Below are positions 1-8,233 of a stretch of DNA of 64,000 nucleotides, piece by piece. Position 1 is the stretch's first letter. Every line of letters begins with the position of its first letter. The notes under the pieces are model-generated. The model was not told the DNA's origin. It did not search any database and saw only the letters and a list, made by a program, of their open reading frames with translations. This DNA is from Bosea sp. 29B (GTDB lineage Bacteria; Pseudomonadota; Alphaproteobacteria; Rhizobiales; Beijerinckiaceae). Both the position numbers and the translations under genes were made by a program. The stretch is taken from positions 2,201,408 to 2,265,407 of the forward strand of contig NZ_LR733817.1 in the NCBI RefSeq assembly GCF_902506165.1, given 5' to 3'.

Positions 1-917
1 CCGGAATCCGGATTGGTGACCGAGAGCGTCATCCGGCCATCGGCCATGGAAAGCTTCACGGCGCGGCCGCGCTCGGACGAGATCGTCGAGACGCGGTCGA
101 CGGACGCCGCGAAATCGCCCCTGTCGACGGTGAGCAGCTTGTCGTTGCCGCTCGGGATGACACGCTGGTAGTCGGGGAAGGTGCCGTCGATCAGCTTGGA
201 GGTGAGCACGACCTCGGCGGTGGCGACGCGGATCTTGGTGGCGGAGAGCTCGATCTGGACCTCGCTCTCGCCGTCCTCCAGCAGCTTCTGGATCTCGGCC
301 ACGGCTTTACGTGGCACGATCACGCCGGGCATGCCGAGCGAGCCCTGCGGGGCGGCGGTATCGACGCGGGCGAGGCGATGGCCATCGGTCGCGACGGCGC
401 GCAGCACCGGGCGCCCGTCGACATCGATCGCGTGCAGATAGATGCCGTTGAGATAGTAGCGCGTCTCCTCGGTCGAGATCGCGAACTGGGTCTTGTCGAT
501 CAGGCGCTTGAACTCGCCGGCCGGCAGCACGAAGCGATGCGCCATCTCGCCGGCGGTGATGTCCGGGAAGTCGCTTTCCGGCAGTGTCTGCAAAGTGAAG
601 CGCGAGCGGCCCGAGCGCAGCACCATCTGGCCGGTCTCGCCGGTGATCTCCAGCGAGACCTGCGAGCCGTCAGGCAGCTTGCGGACGATGTCGTAGAGGG
701 TGTGGGCGGGAACCGTGGTCGCGCCGGGCTCGACCACGTCGGCCGGCACGGTCTCGACGACCTCGATGTCGAGGTCGGTCGCCTTCAGCTTCAGTCCGTC
801 CTCGCTACCGCGCAGCAGGAGATTCGACAGGATCGGGATCGTGTTGCGCCGCTCGACGACACGATGGACATGCCCGAGCGACTTCAGGAGAGTTGAGCGT
901 TCGACCGTAACCTTCAT
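1..917 (-). CDS. dnaN: DNA polymerase III beta subunit (sliding clamp), partial
   Basis: The gene reads leftward from an ATG at 915-917 and runs off the left edge of the window with no stop, so about 305 codons are present. The family is usually about 370 residues, so the C-terminal part of the third clamp domain is missing here. The N-terminus (MKVTVERSTLLKSLGHV) and the following NTIPILSNLLL stretch are typical of bacterial clamps. The product is the ring-shaped processivity factor that holds DNA polymerase III on the template. It lies directly downstream of dnaA on the same strand, with 137 bp between them, which is the usual dnaA-dnaN order. The assignment is secure; only the truncation by the window limits it. 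Confidence 0.95.
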   Translation of the reverse strand, partial: MKVTVERSTLLKSLGHVHRVVERRNTIPILSNLLLRGSEDGLKLKATDLDIEVVETVPADVVEPGATTVPAHTLYDIVRKLPDGSQVSLEITGETGQMVLRSGRSRFTLQTLPESDFPDITAGEMAHRFVLPAGEFKRLIDKTQFAISTEETRYYLNGIYLHAIDVDGRPVLRAVATDGHRLARVDTAAPQGSLGMPGVIVPRKAVAEIQKLLEDGESEVQIELSATKIRVATAEVVLTSKLIDGTFPDYQRVIPSGNDKLLTVDRGDFAASVDRVSTISSERGRAVKLSMADGRMTLSVTNPDS

Positions 918-1054
918 GGCGTCTTCTGGCATGCTGGCGCCCGCGGCGAGCCGGCAGGCAGAAAGGTGGCCCGCGACATTGCCGGACGGCCGGGCCGCGC
1001 GCAAGGGCGCGCGAGCCCGCCTGCACAGTTAACGCAGAAGGGGAGGCTGGCGCC

Positions 1055-2569
1055 TCACTCCTGCAGCATGCGCTTCAGGAGATCGACCTCGTCGTGGAGG
1101 AGACGATCCTCGACGATCGCCTTCTCGATCTTGCGCACCGCATGCAGCACGGTGGTGTGGTCGCGCCCGCCGAAGCGGCGCCCGATCTCGGGCAGCGAGC
1201 GCGGCGTCAGCGCCTTGGCGAGATACATCGCGATCTGCCGCGGCTTGACCACGGCCGCAGTCCGGCGCTCCGACAGGATGTCGGCGCGGCTGACATTGTA
1301 GCGGGTCGCGACCAGCTTCTGGATGTCCTCGATCTTGACCCGGCGCGGCTCGCGCGTCCGCACGAGATCGCGGATCGCCGCTTCCGCCGTCTCCATCGTC
1401 ACGCTGGCGCCGGTCAGCGTCGCATGCGCCAGGATGCGGTTGGCGGCGCCGTCGAGATCGCGGCCATTGGTGGCGACGAGCTTGGCGACATAGGCGATCA
1501 CGTCCGGATTGACGTGGAAGCTCGGATGGGCGGCCTTCAGCCCATCGAGGCGGGTGGTCAGGATCTTGACCCGCAGCGCCTCATCGAGCTCGCCGATCTC
1601 GACGACGAGGCCGCCGGCGAGCCGGGAGCGGATGCGCTCGTCGAGCGCCTCCAGATCGGTGGGCAGCCGGTCGGCGGCGACGACGATCTGCTTGCCGGCA
1701 TCGATCAGCGCGTTGATCGTATGGCCGAACTCCTGCTGGATCGAGCGGCCCTGAATGAACTGGACGTCGTCGACGATCAAAAGGTCGATGCCGCGCAGCT
1801 TCTCCTTGAACGCGAGCGCCGTCTGCGACTTCAGCGCGGCGACGAAGCCGTACATGAAGCGGTCCGCGGTGAAATAGGCGACGCGCTTGCCGTGCTGGCG
1901 CGCATCCTGGGCGATCGCCTGGATCAGGTGCGTCTTGCCGAGGCCGACGCCGGCATGGAGGTAGAGCGGGTTATAGGGCGTCGAGCCGGCGGGGGCCGCC
2001 GAGATCCGCTCGGCCGCGGCGAAGGCGAGCGCATTCGACTTGCCGACGACGAAGCTCTGGAAGGTCATGCGCCGGTCGAGCAGCGTGCCGCAGGCGTCCA
2101 TGGGGTCGCGATCGCTGGCCGGGGTGGCGGCCGAAGCGGGGGCGACATCCGACATCGGGGTGGCCGGGCGAGCCTGGGCCGGGCGCGCCCGCTGTGCCGA
2201 GAGGTCCTGGCAGGGCTCGCTGCTGTCTCGCGCCACCTGGCGCACCGAAAGGGCGATGCCGTTGGGCGCATCGAGCTCGGCCATGCAGTGCGCCCGCAGG
2301 CGCTCGGCATAATGGGCTTCGAGCCAGCTCTTCAGGAAGCGGGTCGGCACGGTGAGGTGGGCGACGCCCTCGACGACCGCGCCGATCTCGACGCGCGCGA
2401 ACCAGCTCGAGAAGACGTCCTCGCCGAGCTCGGCGCGCAGGCGCCGGCGGACCCTGTCCCAACGGTCCTTGGCCCCGGCGACGCTCGCCGGCCCAGTCGG
2501 GGCAAGCCTGGTCACCACAGGGGTGGCCGCAGTCTCAACCAGATTGCCAGTCTCCATCCGCTCGAACAT
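1055..2569 (-). CDS. dnaA: chromosomal replication initiator DnaA
   Basis: DnaA is the AAA+ protein that binds DnaA boxes and opens the replication origin. From the chosen start it is 504 residues. Domain I (about 30-110) is followed by a Pro/Ala-rich linker (about 118-160), then the AAA+ core with Walker A GVGLGKT at about 207-213 and Walker B with VDD at about 266-268. The C-terminal helix-turn-helix carries the DnaA signature GGRDHTTVLHA at about 467. The open frame continues upstream to 2725, but that extension is basic and unlike DnaA, so I start at the ATG at 2567-2569 (MFERME); 2555-2557 (METGNL) is an alternative. It is transcribed with dnaN downstream. Confidence 0.95.
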   Translation of the reverse strand: MFERMETGNLVETAATPVVTRLAPTGPASVAGAKDRWDRVRRRLRAELGEDVFSSWFARVEIGAVVEGVAHLTVPTRFLKSWLEAHYAERLRAHCMAELDAPNGIALSVRQVARDSSEPCQDLSAQRARPAQARPATPMSDVAPASAATPASDRDPMDACGTLLDRRMTFQSFVVGKSNALAFAAAERISAAPAGSTPYNPLYLHAGVGLGKTHLIQAIAQDARQHGKRVAYFTADRFMYGFVAALKSQTALAFKEKLRGIDLLIVDDVQFIQGRSIQQEFGHTINALIDAGKQIVVAADRLPTDLEALDERIRSRLAGGLVVEIGELDEALRVKILTTRLDGLKAAHPSFHVNPDVIAYVAKLVATNGRDLDGAANRILAHATLTGASVTMETAEAAIRDLVRTREPRRVKIEDIQKLVATRYNVSRADILSERRTAAVVKPRQIAMYLAKALTPRSLPEIGRRFGGRDHTTVLHAVRKIEKAIVEDRLLHDEVDLLKRMLQE

Positions 2570-3293
2570 TCCAATTGCCCCATTCCATTGTCGTGCATGT
2601 TGCCACCACGTTTTCCGAGGTTGGCCATGCAGTGGTTTGTTTATCGAGAAAAACGCTGCCCGCCTTCGGCGGCCCAAGAGCCGCGAAGCGAGGTCTTCCC
2701 AACGCTTTTCGAGGTAGAGCCGCACGCTCTAAAAAGATCGGCCGCGGCTATGGTCTATTCAAGGCGTTTAAATCTTTAAGACATAGAAACTCATTCTTCC
2801 AACCCCGCCTGGTTGTAAGCCAAAAACATCAACAATTCTTTGGAGAGCCGGTTGGACATCGCTGTCCGCCCGCCGATGAAAAGGACCTTACAGGGCCGCC
2901 TCGAACGGGGGCAATATCCCCCTCAGCCGGCTTCGGGGCGAAGGGGCATTCCGACCAGTGTCTGCCCTACCGGAAGGTGTCTCGCAATCAGTTGGGGAAG
3001 TTAAGCTTTTCTTTACCGGGCAGGTCTCGCGCCGGCTCCGAATCTTTTTTTTCGAAGCCTGTCCCCCGCCCCATCCGGGGAGCAGTGATTCACCCAGCTG
3101 AATTGCTTTGCCCACTAAGATGATGAAAAATATGGAGGAATTTTGTGCGGTCAAAAGTCCCGTACGGGACGATTTTCGACCTCCAAATCGGCATTGAAGT
3201 CAAGTCGGTAAAGTCGTGGAAAGATTGCGGAATCGCCGTTGACAGCGGGTGTTGCGCCGCAACATCGGGGCGCCTGTCGCAGGCGGGCAGGCA
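2570..3293. other. long non-coding region between dnaA and rpsT
   Basis: About 720 bases hold no convincing gene. The region must contain the dnaA promoter, but I could not pick one with confidence. It is richer in A+T than its surroundings, especially at 2740-2860 and 3000-3180. I see several short inverted repeats: five G and five C flanking CAATAT at 2907-2922, a perfect 14-bp palindrome at 3157-3170, GTTGCG/CGCAAC at 3251-3263 and CGCCTG/CAGGCG at 3271-3285. No good match to the DnaA box TTATCCACA is visible; the nearest, at about 2640-2650, has two mismatches. An origin here is therefore possible but not shown. Confidence 0.5.
3157..3170. promoter_or_regulatory. perfect 14-bp palindrome upstream of dnaA
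   Basis: GTCCCGTACGGGAC is a perfect palindrome in an otherwise A+T-rich part of the dnaA-rpsT gap, flanked by TCAAAA on the left and GATTTTCGA on the right. It resembles a dimeric-protein binding site. It is about 590 bp upstream of the dnaA start, so it may not regulate dnaA directly. No factor is identified. Confidence 0.35.
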
Positions 3294-3321
3294 AACAAAA
3301 ACCCGGCCTTTCGGCCGGGTC
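3293..3321 (-). terminator. intrinsic terminator of rpsT
   Basis: Read on the minus strand, an 8-bp perfect stem ACCCGGCC/GGCCGGGT with a four-base GAAA loop (3301-3320) is followed at once by TTTTTGTTTG. It sits 37 bp past the rpsT stop codon and is a textbook rho-independent terminator. Confidence 0.9.
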
Positions 3322-3357
3322 GAAAACTGCTCGCAAATCCGCTCTGATGAACGGCGA

Positions 3358-3624
3358 TCAGGAAGCCAGCGCGCCGATACGATGAGCGAGACGCGAAACC
3401 TTGCGTGAAGCGGTGTTCTTGTGAACCACGCCCTTCTGTGCGGCCCGCATCAGCTCCGGCTGGGCAGCCTGCAGGGCAGCGGCAGCGGCGCTCTTGTCGC
3501 CGGAGGCGATCGCCTCCTCGACCTTGCGCAGGAAGGTGCGCACGCGGCTGCGGCGCGCCTTGTTTACTTCGGTGCGCCGCACGATCTTGCGCGCGGCCTT
3601 CTTGGCCGAAGTCGTGTTGGCCAT
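3358..3624 (-). CDS. rpsT: 30S ribosomal protein S20
   Basis: The 88-residue, strongly basic, Ala-rich protein begins [17 protein letters not shown] and is the normal length for S20, which binds 16S rRNA early in 30S assembly. Conserved features are the N-terminal SAKK.A motif and the C-terminal [15 protein letters not shown] segment. The gene is monocistronic by its surroundings: a strong promoter at 3745-3773 and a terminator at 3293-3321 bracket it. The predicted untranslated leader of a little over 100 bases leaves room for the autogenous translational control known for S20, but I see no defined structure that proves it. Confidence 0.97.
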   Translation of the reverse strand: MANTTSAKKAARKIVRRTEVNKARRSRVRTFLRKVEEAIASGDKSAAAAALQAAQPELMRAAQKGVVHKNTASRKVSRLAHRIGALAS

Positions 3625-3744
3625 GGTCTGTCCTCGTCCTCATCGCGGTGAGCGCCTGGCTATCGCCGGCTGGCACGACCACGGACCTTCAGTTGAAAAT
3701 GCGAGCGACGGTCCTGCCGGAGCAAGACCGCCGCGAGGCCCGAC

Positions 3745-3773
3745 CCTATAGTTCCTACCGCGCTTGGCGTCAA
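3745..3773 (-). promoter_or_regulatory. sigma70-type promoter of rpsT
   Basis: On the minus strand TTGACG (3768-3773) and TATAGG (3745-3750) are separated by exactly 17 bases. This is close to the alphaproteobacterial housekeeping consensus and points toward rpsT, about 120 bases upstream of its start codon. It overlaps no coding sequence, since ridA ends at 3794. Confidence 0.7.
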
Positions 3774-3793
3774 CGCCGGAATCGCTGACGCTT

Positions 3794-4189
3794 TCAACCC
3801 GCCTTGCGGCGGACCGCCACGGCCTCGATCTCGACGAGATAGCCATGGTGCAGCTCCGGCACCGGGACGACCGTGCGGGCCGGCCTGTGCGGCCCGAAGA
3901 CCTCGGCGTAGACCGCATTGAACTCTGGCCAATGCGCAGCGCCGACCAGATAGGCGGTGACCTTCAGCACATCGGCCGGGCCGCAACCGGCGGCGGCGAG
4001 CACCGCCAGGAGATTGTCGAGCGCCTGGCGGGCCTGCACCGCGAAGGGCTCGCCGGCGGTATGGCTGCCGTCGGGGCGCGGCGCGAGTTGGCCGGAGACG
4101 AAGACCAGATCCTTATACGCGACTGCCTGCGCATAATGCCCTGCCGGCGCCGGCACATCAGGCGACAGGATCGTCTCGATCTCGCTCAC
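3794..4189 (-). CDS. ridA: RidA family enamine/imine deaminase
   Basis: A 131-residue YjgF/YER057c/UK114-type protein. RidA hydrolyses the reactive 2-aminoacrylate or 2-aminocrotonate released by PLP-dependent dehydratases, protecting other PLP enzymes. The sequence shows the family core: YAQAV...FVSGQLAP near the start, a central QARQALDNLLAVL helix, and R-T-V-V-PVPEL with a late VEIEAVA strand, the Arg being the family's carboxylate-binding residue. It starts with GTG, and the bases GTGA overlap the stop codon of the upstream threonine dehydratase, so the two are translationally coupled. This pairing supports the role directly. Confidence 0.9.
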   Translation of the reverse strand: MSEIETILSPDVPAPAGHYAQAVAYKDLVFVSGQLAPRPDGSHTAGEPFAVQARQALDNLLAVLAAAGCGPADVLKVTAYLVGAAHWPEFNAVYAEVFGPHRPARTVVPVPELHHGYLVEIEAVAVRRKAG

Positions 4190-5184
4190 GCGCCCTCACC
4201 GACGAAACGGGCGAAGCTGGCGAGGTCGACATTGCCGCCGCTCAGGATGACGCCGACGCGCTTGCCCTTGACCGCCACTGCGCCGGTGAAGGCGGCCGCC
4301 GCTGCAAGGCAGCCGGTCGGCTCGACCACGAGCTTCATCCGCTCGGCGAAGAAGCGCATCGCCGCGACGAGGGCGGCGTCCGGCACGGTGACGATGTCCT
4401 CGACGAGGTCGCGAATGATCGGGAAGGTGTAATTGCCGAGGAAGGCGGTCTGGGCGCCGTCGGCGATGGTCTTGGGTACGTCGATCTTGACGATCTCGCC
4501 CTTGCGCAGCGATTGCTGGCCGTCATTGCCGGCCTCGGGCTCGACGCCATAGACCTTGCAGCCGGGATTGAGCGCTCTCGCCGCCAGCAGCGCGCCGGCG
4601 AGGAGCCCGCCACCGCCGAGGCAGACCAGCAGCACGTCGAGCTCGCCGGCCTCCTCGATCAGCTCCTTCGTCGCTGTGCCTTGGCCGGCGATGACGTCGG
4701 GGTGGTCGTAGGGCGGGATCAGCGTCAGCCCGCGCTCGGCCGCCAGTCGATCACCCAGTTGGAGCCGGTCCTGGGTATAGCGGTCATAGGTGACGACCTC
4801 GGCGCCATAGCCCTTGGTCGCCGCGACCTTCGCCGCGGGAGCGTCGAGCGGCATGATGATCGTCGCCGGCGCACCGAGCAGCTTGCTGGCATAGGCGATC
4901 GCCTGGGCATGGTTGCCGGAGGAATAGGTCAGGACGCCGGCCTTGCGCTGTTCCGGCGTCAGCGCCGCGATGGCATTGTAGCCGCCGCGGAACTTGAAGG
5001 CGCCCATGCGCTGCAGGTTCTCGGCCTTGAAGACGAGATTGGCGCCGGTGCGCTCATTGGCGGTGCGCGAGGTCAGCGCCGGCGTCCGATGCGCGACGCC
5101 GGCGATGCGCTGCGCCGCCGCTTCGACATCGGCATAGCTCGGCAGCGCTATGCCGTCGGTGAGGGAGCGGGCTGCGGCGGTCAT
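4186..5184 (-). CDS. PLP-dependent threonine/serine dehydratase (TdcB/serine racemase type)
   Basis: A 332-residue fold-type II PLP enzyme. It should deaminate L-threonine to 2-oxobutanoate (or serine to pyruvate) through an enamine. Lys64 in GAFKFRGG is the predicted Schiff-base lysine, SSGNHAQA (about 88-95) binds the substrate carboxylate, and the glycine loop GGGGLLAG (about 190-197) holds the cofactor phosphate. It lacks the C-terminal ACT regulatory domains of biosynthetic IlvA (about 510 residues), so a catabolic dehydratase or a serine/threonine racemase-like enzyme is more likely. It overlaps ridA by four bases, and RidA consumes its enamine product. Confidence 0.88.
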   Translation of the reverse strand: MTAAARSLTDGIALPSYADVEAAAQRIAGVAHRTPALTSRTANERTGANLVFKAENLQRMGAFKFRGGYNAIAALTPEQRKAGVLTYSSGNHAQAIAYASKLLGAPATIIMPLDAPAAKVAATKGYGAEVVTYDRYTQDRLQLGDRLAAERGLTLIPPYDHPDVIAGQGTATKELIEEAGELDVLLVCLGGGGLLAGALLAARALNPGCKVYGVEPEAGNDGQQSLRKGEIVKIDVPKTIADGAQTAFLGNYTFPIIRDLVEDIVTVPDAALVAAMRFFAERMKLVVEPTGCLAAAAAFTGAVAVKGKRVGVILSGGNVDLASFARFVGEGA

Positions 5185-5300
5185 GGCAAATCCTGCGTGC
5201 TCTTAAGAGTGAGCAGCCATGGTCCAGCAGCGCCGCCGGCCTTTCAAGTGAAAGAAATTGGCCCCGGCCATGCGTGGCGCTGATCGGCCGGGGCTTGCCT

Positions 5301-5404
5301 AGAGCATTTCCGGCGAACACAGATTCACCGGAAATGCTCTATCTCTTTGTTTCCTCGCAATTCCGGACGCAAAACCGCTCCGCACTTTTGCTGGAATTGC
5401 TCTA
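5301..5404. repeat. dispersed palindromic repeat pair (rhizobial intergenic type)
   Basis: Two related units sit side by side. The first (5301-5340) is an inverted repeat: AGAGCATTTCCGG and its exact complement enclose a short loop, extendable to 17 bp with one mismatch. The second (5356-5404) carries GCAATTCCGGACGCAAAACC, then the CGCTCCGCACTTTTGCTGG block, then AATTGCTCT. It matches from memory a repeat scattered through many Rhizobiales genomes. It lies between two minus-strand genes and could end or stabilise the transcript of the enoyl-CoA hydratase. Confidence 0.7.
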
Positions 5405-5406
5405 GG

Positions 5407-6180
5407 TCAGTAGTTCTTGAATTCGGGCTTCCGCTTCTCGATGAAGGCGGCCATGCCTTCCTTCTGGTCGTGCGTGCCGAACAGCGCCGAGAAGACGCGG
5501 CGCTCGAAGCGCAGGCCTTCGGCCAGCGTCGTCTCGAAGGCGCGATTGACCGATTCCTTGGCTGACAGCAGCGAGGGCAGCGACTTCGAGGCAATCTGCT
5601 CGGCCGCCTTCAGCGTCTCCGTCATCAGCTCGGCGAGCGGGACGATACGGGCGACCAGCCCGGCGCGCTCGGCTTCGTTCACATCCATGAAGCGGCCGGT
5701 GAGGCAAAGGTCCATCGCCTTGGCCTTGCCGATCGCATGGGTCAGGCGCTGGGTGCCGCCGGCGCCGGGGATGACGGCGAGGTTGATCTCCGGCTGGCCG
5801 AACTTGGCGTTGTCGGCAGCGATGATGAAATCGGCCATCATCGCGAGCTCGCAGCCGCCGCCGAGCGCGAAGCCCGCGACCGCGGCGATGATCGGCTTGC
5901 GACGCTGGCCGATCCGGTCCCAGTCGGCGAACTTGTCGTCGAGATAGGTGCCGGGATAGCTGCGCTCCTGCATCTGCTTGATGTCGGCGCCGGCGGCGAA
6001 GGCCTTCTCCGAGCCGGTCATGACGATGCAGCCGATATTGTCGTCCCGCTCGAACCCGTCGAGCGCCGCATTGATGTCGGCGATGAGCTGGACGTTCAGC
6101 GCATTCAGGGCCTGCGGCCGGTTCAGCGTGATGACGCCGACCTTGCCCTTCACCTCGACGAGAATGGTCTCATAAGCCAT
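5407..6180 (-). CDS. enoyl-CoA hydratase
   Basis: A 257-residue crotonase-fold enzyme that hydrates trans-2-enoyl-CoA to 3-hydroxyacyl-CoA. The two catalytic glutamates are Glu111 (in GFALGGGCE) and Glu131 (in GQPE). The oxyanion hole is formed by FAAGADI (about 61-67) and the GGG loop, and the PGAGGTQRL segment follows. I use the ATG at 6178-6180 ([10 protein letters not shown]); the frame is open to 6255 but that extension is not conserved-looking. An enoyl-CoA hydratase between rpsT and mutM is typical of the Rhizobiales dnaA region. Length and motifs fit the EchA/PaaF type; the exact substrate cannot be read from sequence. Confidence 0.93.
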   Translation of the reverse strand: MAYETILVEVKGKVGVITLNRPQALNALNVQLIADINAALDGFERDDNIGCIVMTGSEKAFAAGADIKQMQERSYPGTYLDDKFADWDRIGQRRKPIIAAVAGFALGGGCELAMMADFIIAADNAKFGQPEINLAVIPGAGGTQRLTHAIGKAKAMDLCLTGRFMDVNEAERAGLVARIVPLAELMTETLKAAEQIASKSLPSLLSAKESVNRAFETTLAEGLRFERRVFSALFGTHDQKEGMAAFIEKRKPEFKNY

Positions 6181-6290
6181 GGCGGTCTCCCAATGCGCTG
6201 TGTCCTGGCCACGAATAGCGGCCGCCCGGGCCGTGGTCCATGCGCGCGGACGCACGGCGCGATGCGAGCCTCGGCGCAGGTAACTTGATC

Positions 6291-6668
6291 TCAGGCGAAC
6301 TGCGCCAGGCCATGGCCGACCGACCAGTTCTCCTTCGCCGCGTCGTGAACAACGATGAAGACGTCCTCGGGGCGAATTCCGGGGCTTTGTCCGAGCAGGT
6401 CCGCAATCCGCCGGAACAGCGCCTTCTTCTGTTCGGGGGGCCGCGAGGCGAACAGGGTGATCCGGATGTAGACGAGATTCTCGCTACGGAGCACGCCGAA
6501 GGCGGAGCCGTAGCGGAAATTCGCGGCATCATGCTCGCTGATCGTCATGAACTGGTCACCCTCGGGCGCGTCGAGCGCCTCCCGCAGCGCGCGATAGAGG
6601 CTGTCGAAGATCGCTTGCCGATAGGCTTCCGATTTTCCGGCGCGCAGCGAGATGTGAAGGAGTGGCAT
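6291..6668 (-). CDS. tautomerase family protein (MIF/4-OT-like)
   Basis: A 125-residue protein starting [14 protein letters not shown]. Removal of the initiator Met would expose Pro1, the catalytic base of the tautomerase superfamily, and the length fits the fused two-motif class. Other family-like features are the mid-protein [26 protein letters not shown] segment, here only described, and a C-terminal EDVFIVV...NWS.GHGLAQ, similar to Arg/Trp-containing tautomerases. The physiological substrate is unknown. It lies 50 bp downstream of the NTF2-like gene on the same strand and is probably cotranscribed with it, opposite a divergent LysR regulator. A longer open frame up to 7196 exists but overlaps the NTF2-like gene and looks like a shadow. 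Confidence 0.8.
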   Translation of the reverse strand: MPLLHISLRAGKSEAYRQAIFDSLYRALREALDAPEGDQFMTISEHDAANFRYGSAFGVLRSENLVYIRITLFASRPPEQKKALFRRIADLLGQSPGIRPEDVFIVVHDAAKENWSVGHGLAQFA

Positions 6669-6718
6669 GGCGAACCTCGATCTTGCGTAGAGCGGCAGCA
6701 GGCGCGTGAAGGCAGCGG

Positions 6719-7177
6719 CTAGATCGGCGGGCCATCCTGGGATTCGACATGAAATCCCTTCGAGGTGATCAGCCAGGTGCCGTCGATCCGGTGCCAGGTC
6801 AGATGGTCCACGAACACCATCGTGTTGACCCTCACCCGCACTTTCGTCATCGCCTGGGTCGTGGAGGCGAAGTCGATCAGCAGAATCTCGTCCTCGCGCA
6901 CGGCATCGACCGACTTCGGCGATTGGCGCTTGTCGAGGATGTCGCGGTAGGTCTGTGTCGGCCACGCCATCATCTTGCCATCGCGAAAGCCGTGCAGTTG
7001 GACCGTCGGCGCGAATGTCTGCTCGAAGCGGGACGTGTCGCAGTCGTACATGAGGTCGAAGTACTTCTCGATCGCCTCGGTCAATTCCAGCACGGAGGAG
7101 TGGTCGACCACTGGCTTGGCCGTTGCTGCCCTCTGGGGACGATCCTGCATTGCGGGCTCCTTGGTCATCGTCGTCAT
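6719..7177 (-). CDS. nuclear transport factor 2 (NTF2)-like family protein
   Basis: A 152-residue protein whose body (about 30-145) has the cone-shaped alpha+beta pattern of the SnoaL/NTF2-like superfamily: an N-terminal helix ending in EAIEKYFDLMYDCD, the F...V.LHGFRDG strand pair, the W...YRDIL helix and a final strand region MVFVDHLTWHRIDGTWLI. Members include small enzymes and ligand-binding proteins, so function cannot be set. It is preceded by GGGAG at good spacing to the ATG at 7177. With the tautomerase gene it forms a two-gene unit divergent from lysR (7302), which probably controls it through the palindrome at 7266-7280. Confidence 0.75.
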   Translation of the reverse strand: MTTMTKEPAMQDRPQRAATAKPVVDHSSVLELTEAIEKYFDLMYDCDTSRFEQTFAPTVQLHGFRDGKMMAWPTQTYRDILDKRQSPKSVDAVREDEILLIDFASTTQAMTKVRVRVNTMVFVDHLTWHRIDGTWLITSKGFHVESQDGPPI

Positions 7178-7265
7178 CGCAAACTCCCATTGCCAAGTTC
7201 GCGGTCGGCGCAGGGCCGCGCGAGATGCGTTCAGCGCATTCGACGGTAGAGAGCGATCAGTAATT

Positions 7266-7280
7266 TTGATACGATATCAA
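7266..7280. promoter_or_regulatory. candidate LysR operator (perfect inverted repeat)
   Basis: TTGATA-CGA-TATCAA is a perfect 15-bp inverted repeat containing a T-N11-A core, the classic LysR-type recognition pattern. It lies in the 124-bp gap between the divergent lysR and NTF2-like genes. A second, looser repeat (TTCATT ... AATGAA) follows at about 7283-7306, overlapping the lysR start. Confidence 0.55.
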
Positions 7281-7301
7281 TGTTCATTTCTATAATAACG
7301 A

Positions 7302-8165
7302 ATGAAAATGACACAGTCTCCACTCGATCTCGATTCCGTTCAGGCTTTCGTCCATATCGCCGATCTCGGCAGCTTCACCCGCGCCGCCGAGGCGATGCGA
7401 ACGACCCAGGCTGCGGTCAGCCTGAAGCTGAAGCGCCTGGAGCAGCGGCTGGATTGCCGGCTCGTCGAGCGTACGCCGCGCCATGTCGAGCTGTCGGCGC
7501 GCGGCGCGGCTTTCCTCGATCGTGCCCGCGAGCTCCTCAAGGTGCACGAGCGCGCGCTGTCCGCCTTCGTCCCGGCCAGGGAGCGCCTGACCATCGGCAT
7601 CAGCGATCACGTCGCGGGGCCCGAGCTGCCGGCGCTGATCGCGCGGATGAACGCGCAGGACCCGCAGCTGGTGATCGAGATCCGGATCGGCACCTCCGGC
7701 GAGTTGCTCCAGAGCTTCGACCGGCGCGAGCTCGACACGGTGATCGTGCGCCTGCATGCCGGGCGCAGCGATGGCGAGCAGCTTGCGGACGAGAAATTCG
7801 GCTGGTTCGCCGCGCCGGCCTGGCAGCATCGTCCGGGCGAGCCGCTGCCGGTCGCCACCATGGCCGAGCCTTGCGGTGTACGCGTGATGGCCGGGCGACT
7901 TCTCGACGAGGCCGGCCTGCCCTGGACGGAAACCTTCGTCGGCGGCGGCGTCACGGCGGTCGTGGCCGCCGTCACCGCCGGGCTCGGCGTCGCGGCGCTG
8001 GCGCCGCGCATGCTGCCCTTCGGCGCGGTTGATGTCGGGCAAAGGCTCGGTCTGCCCGATTTGCCGCGCCTGCCGATCCTGCTGCACACGCGGGTCAGGG
8101 ATGGCCGCCCGCGCGACGCCCTCGCCGCTCTTTCGGCGGCATTCAGGAGCGTGGTGAGAAGCTAG
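7302..8165 (+). CDS. LysR family transcriptional regulator
   Basis: A 287-residue LysR-type regulator. The N-terminal winged helix-turn-helix (about 8-66) shows the usual LDSVQAFVHIADLGSFTRAA start, T.AAVSLKLKRLEQRL recognition helix and RLVERTPRHVELSARGAAFL wing. The rest (about 90-285) is a two-lobed effector-binding domain beginning with LTIGISDHVAG. It starts at the ATG at 7302 (MKMTQSP), with a second ATG two codons later. It is transcribed away from the NTF2-like/tautomerase pair and most likely regulates that pair and itself. The effector is unknown. Confidence 0.9.
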   Translation: MKMTQSPLDLDSVQAFVHIADLGSFTRAAEAMRTTQAAVSLKLKRLEQRLDCRLVERTPRHVELSARGAAFLDRARELLKVHERALSAFVPARERLTIGISDHVAGPELPALIARMNAQDPQLVIEIRIGTSGELLQSFDRRELDTVIVRLHAGRSDGEQLADEKFGWFAAPAWQHRPGEPLPVATMAEPCGVRVMAGRLLDEAGLPWTETFVGGGVTAVVAAVTAGLGVAALAPRMLPFGAVDVGQRLGLPDLPRLPILLHTRVRDGRPRDALAALSAAFRSVVRS

Positions 8166-8233
8166 CTGCGCCGTTGGTCCCCAGAGGGCGCCTTGCGCGT
8201 TGATCAGGCATGGCCGCCGAATAGGAGGTGCGC

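Noticed and set aside
1094..2779. A 561-codon plus-strand open frame over dnaA
   Set aside because: It is a shadow of dnaA, whose motifs are unambiguous.
2570..3293. DnaA boxes and a chromosomal origin next to dnaA
   Set aside because: No 9-mer close to TTATCCACA was found; the best had two mismatches, so no origin is annotated.
6669..7196. A 301-codon version of the tautomerase gene starting at 7196
   Set aside because: The extension overlaps the NTF2-like gene and is Arg-rich; the ATG at 6668 gives the needed Pro at position 2.
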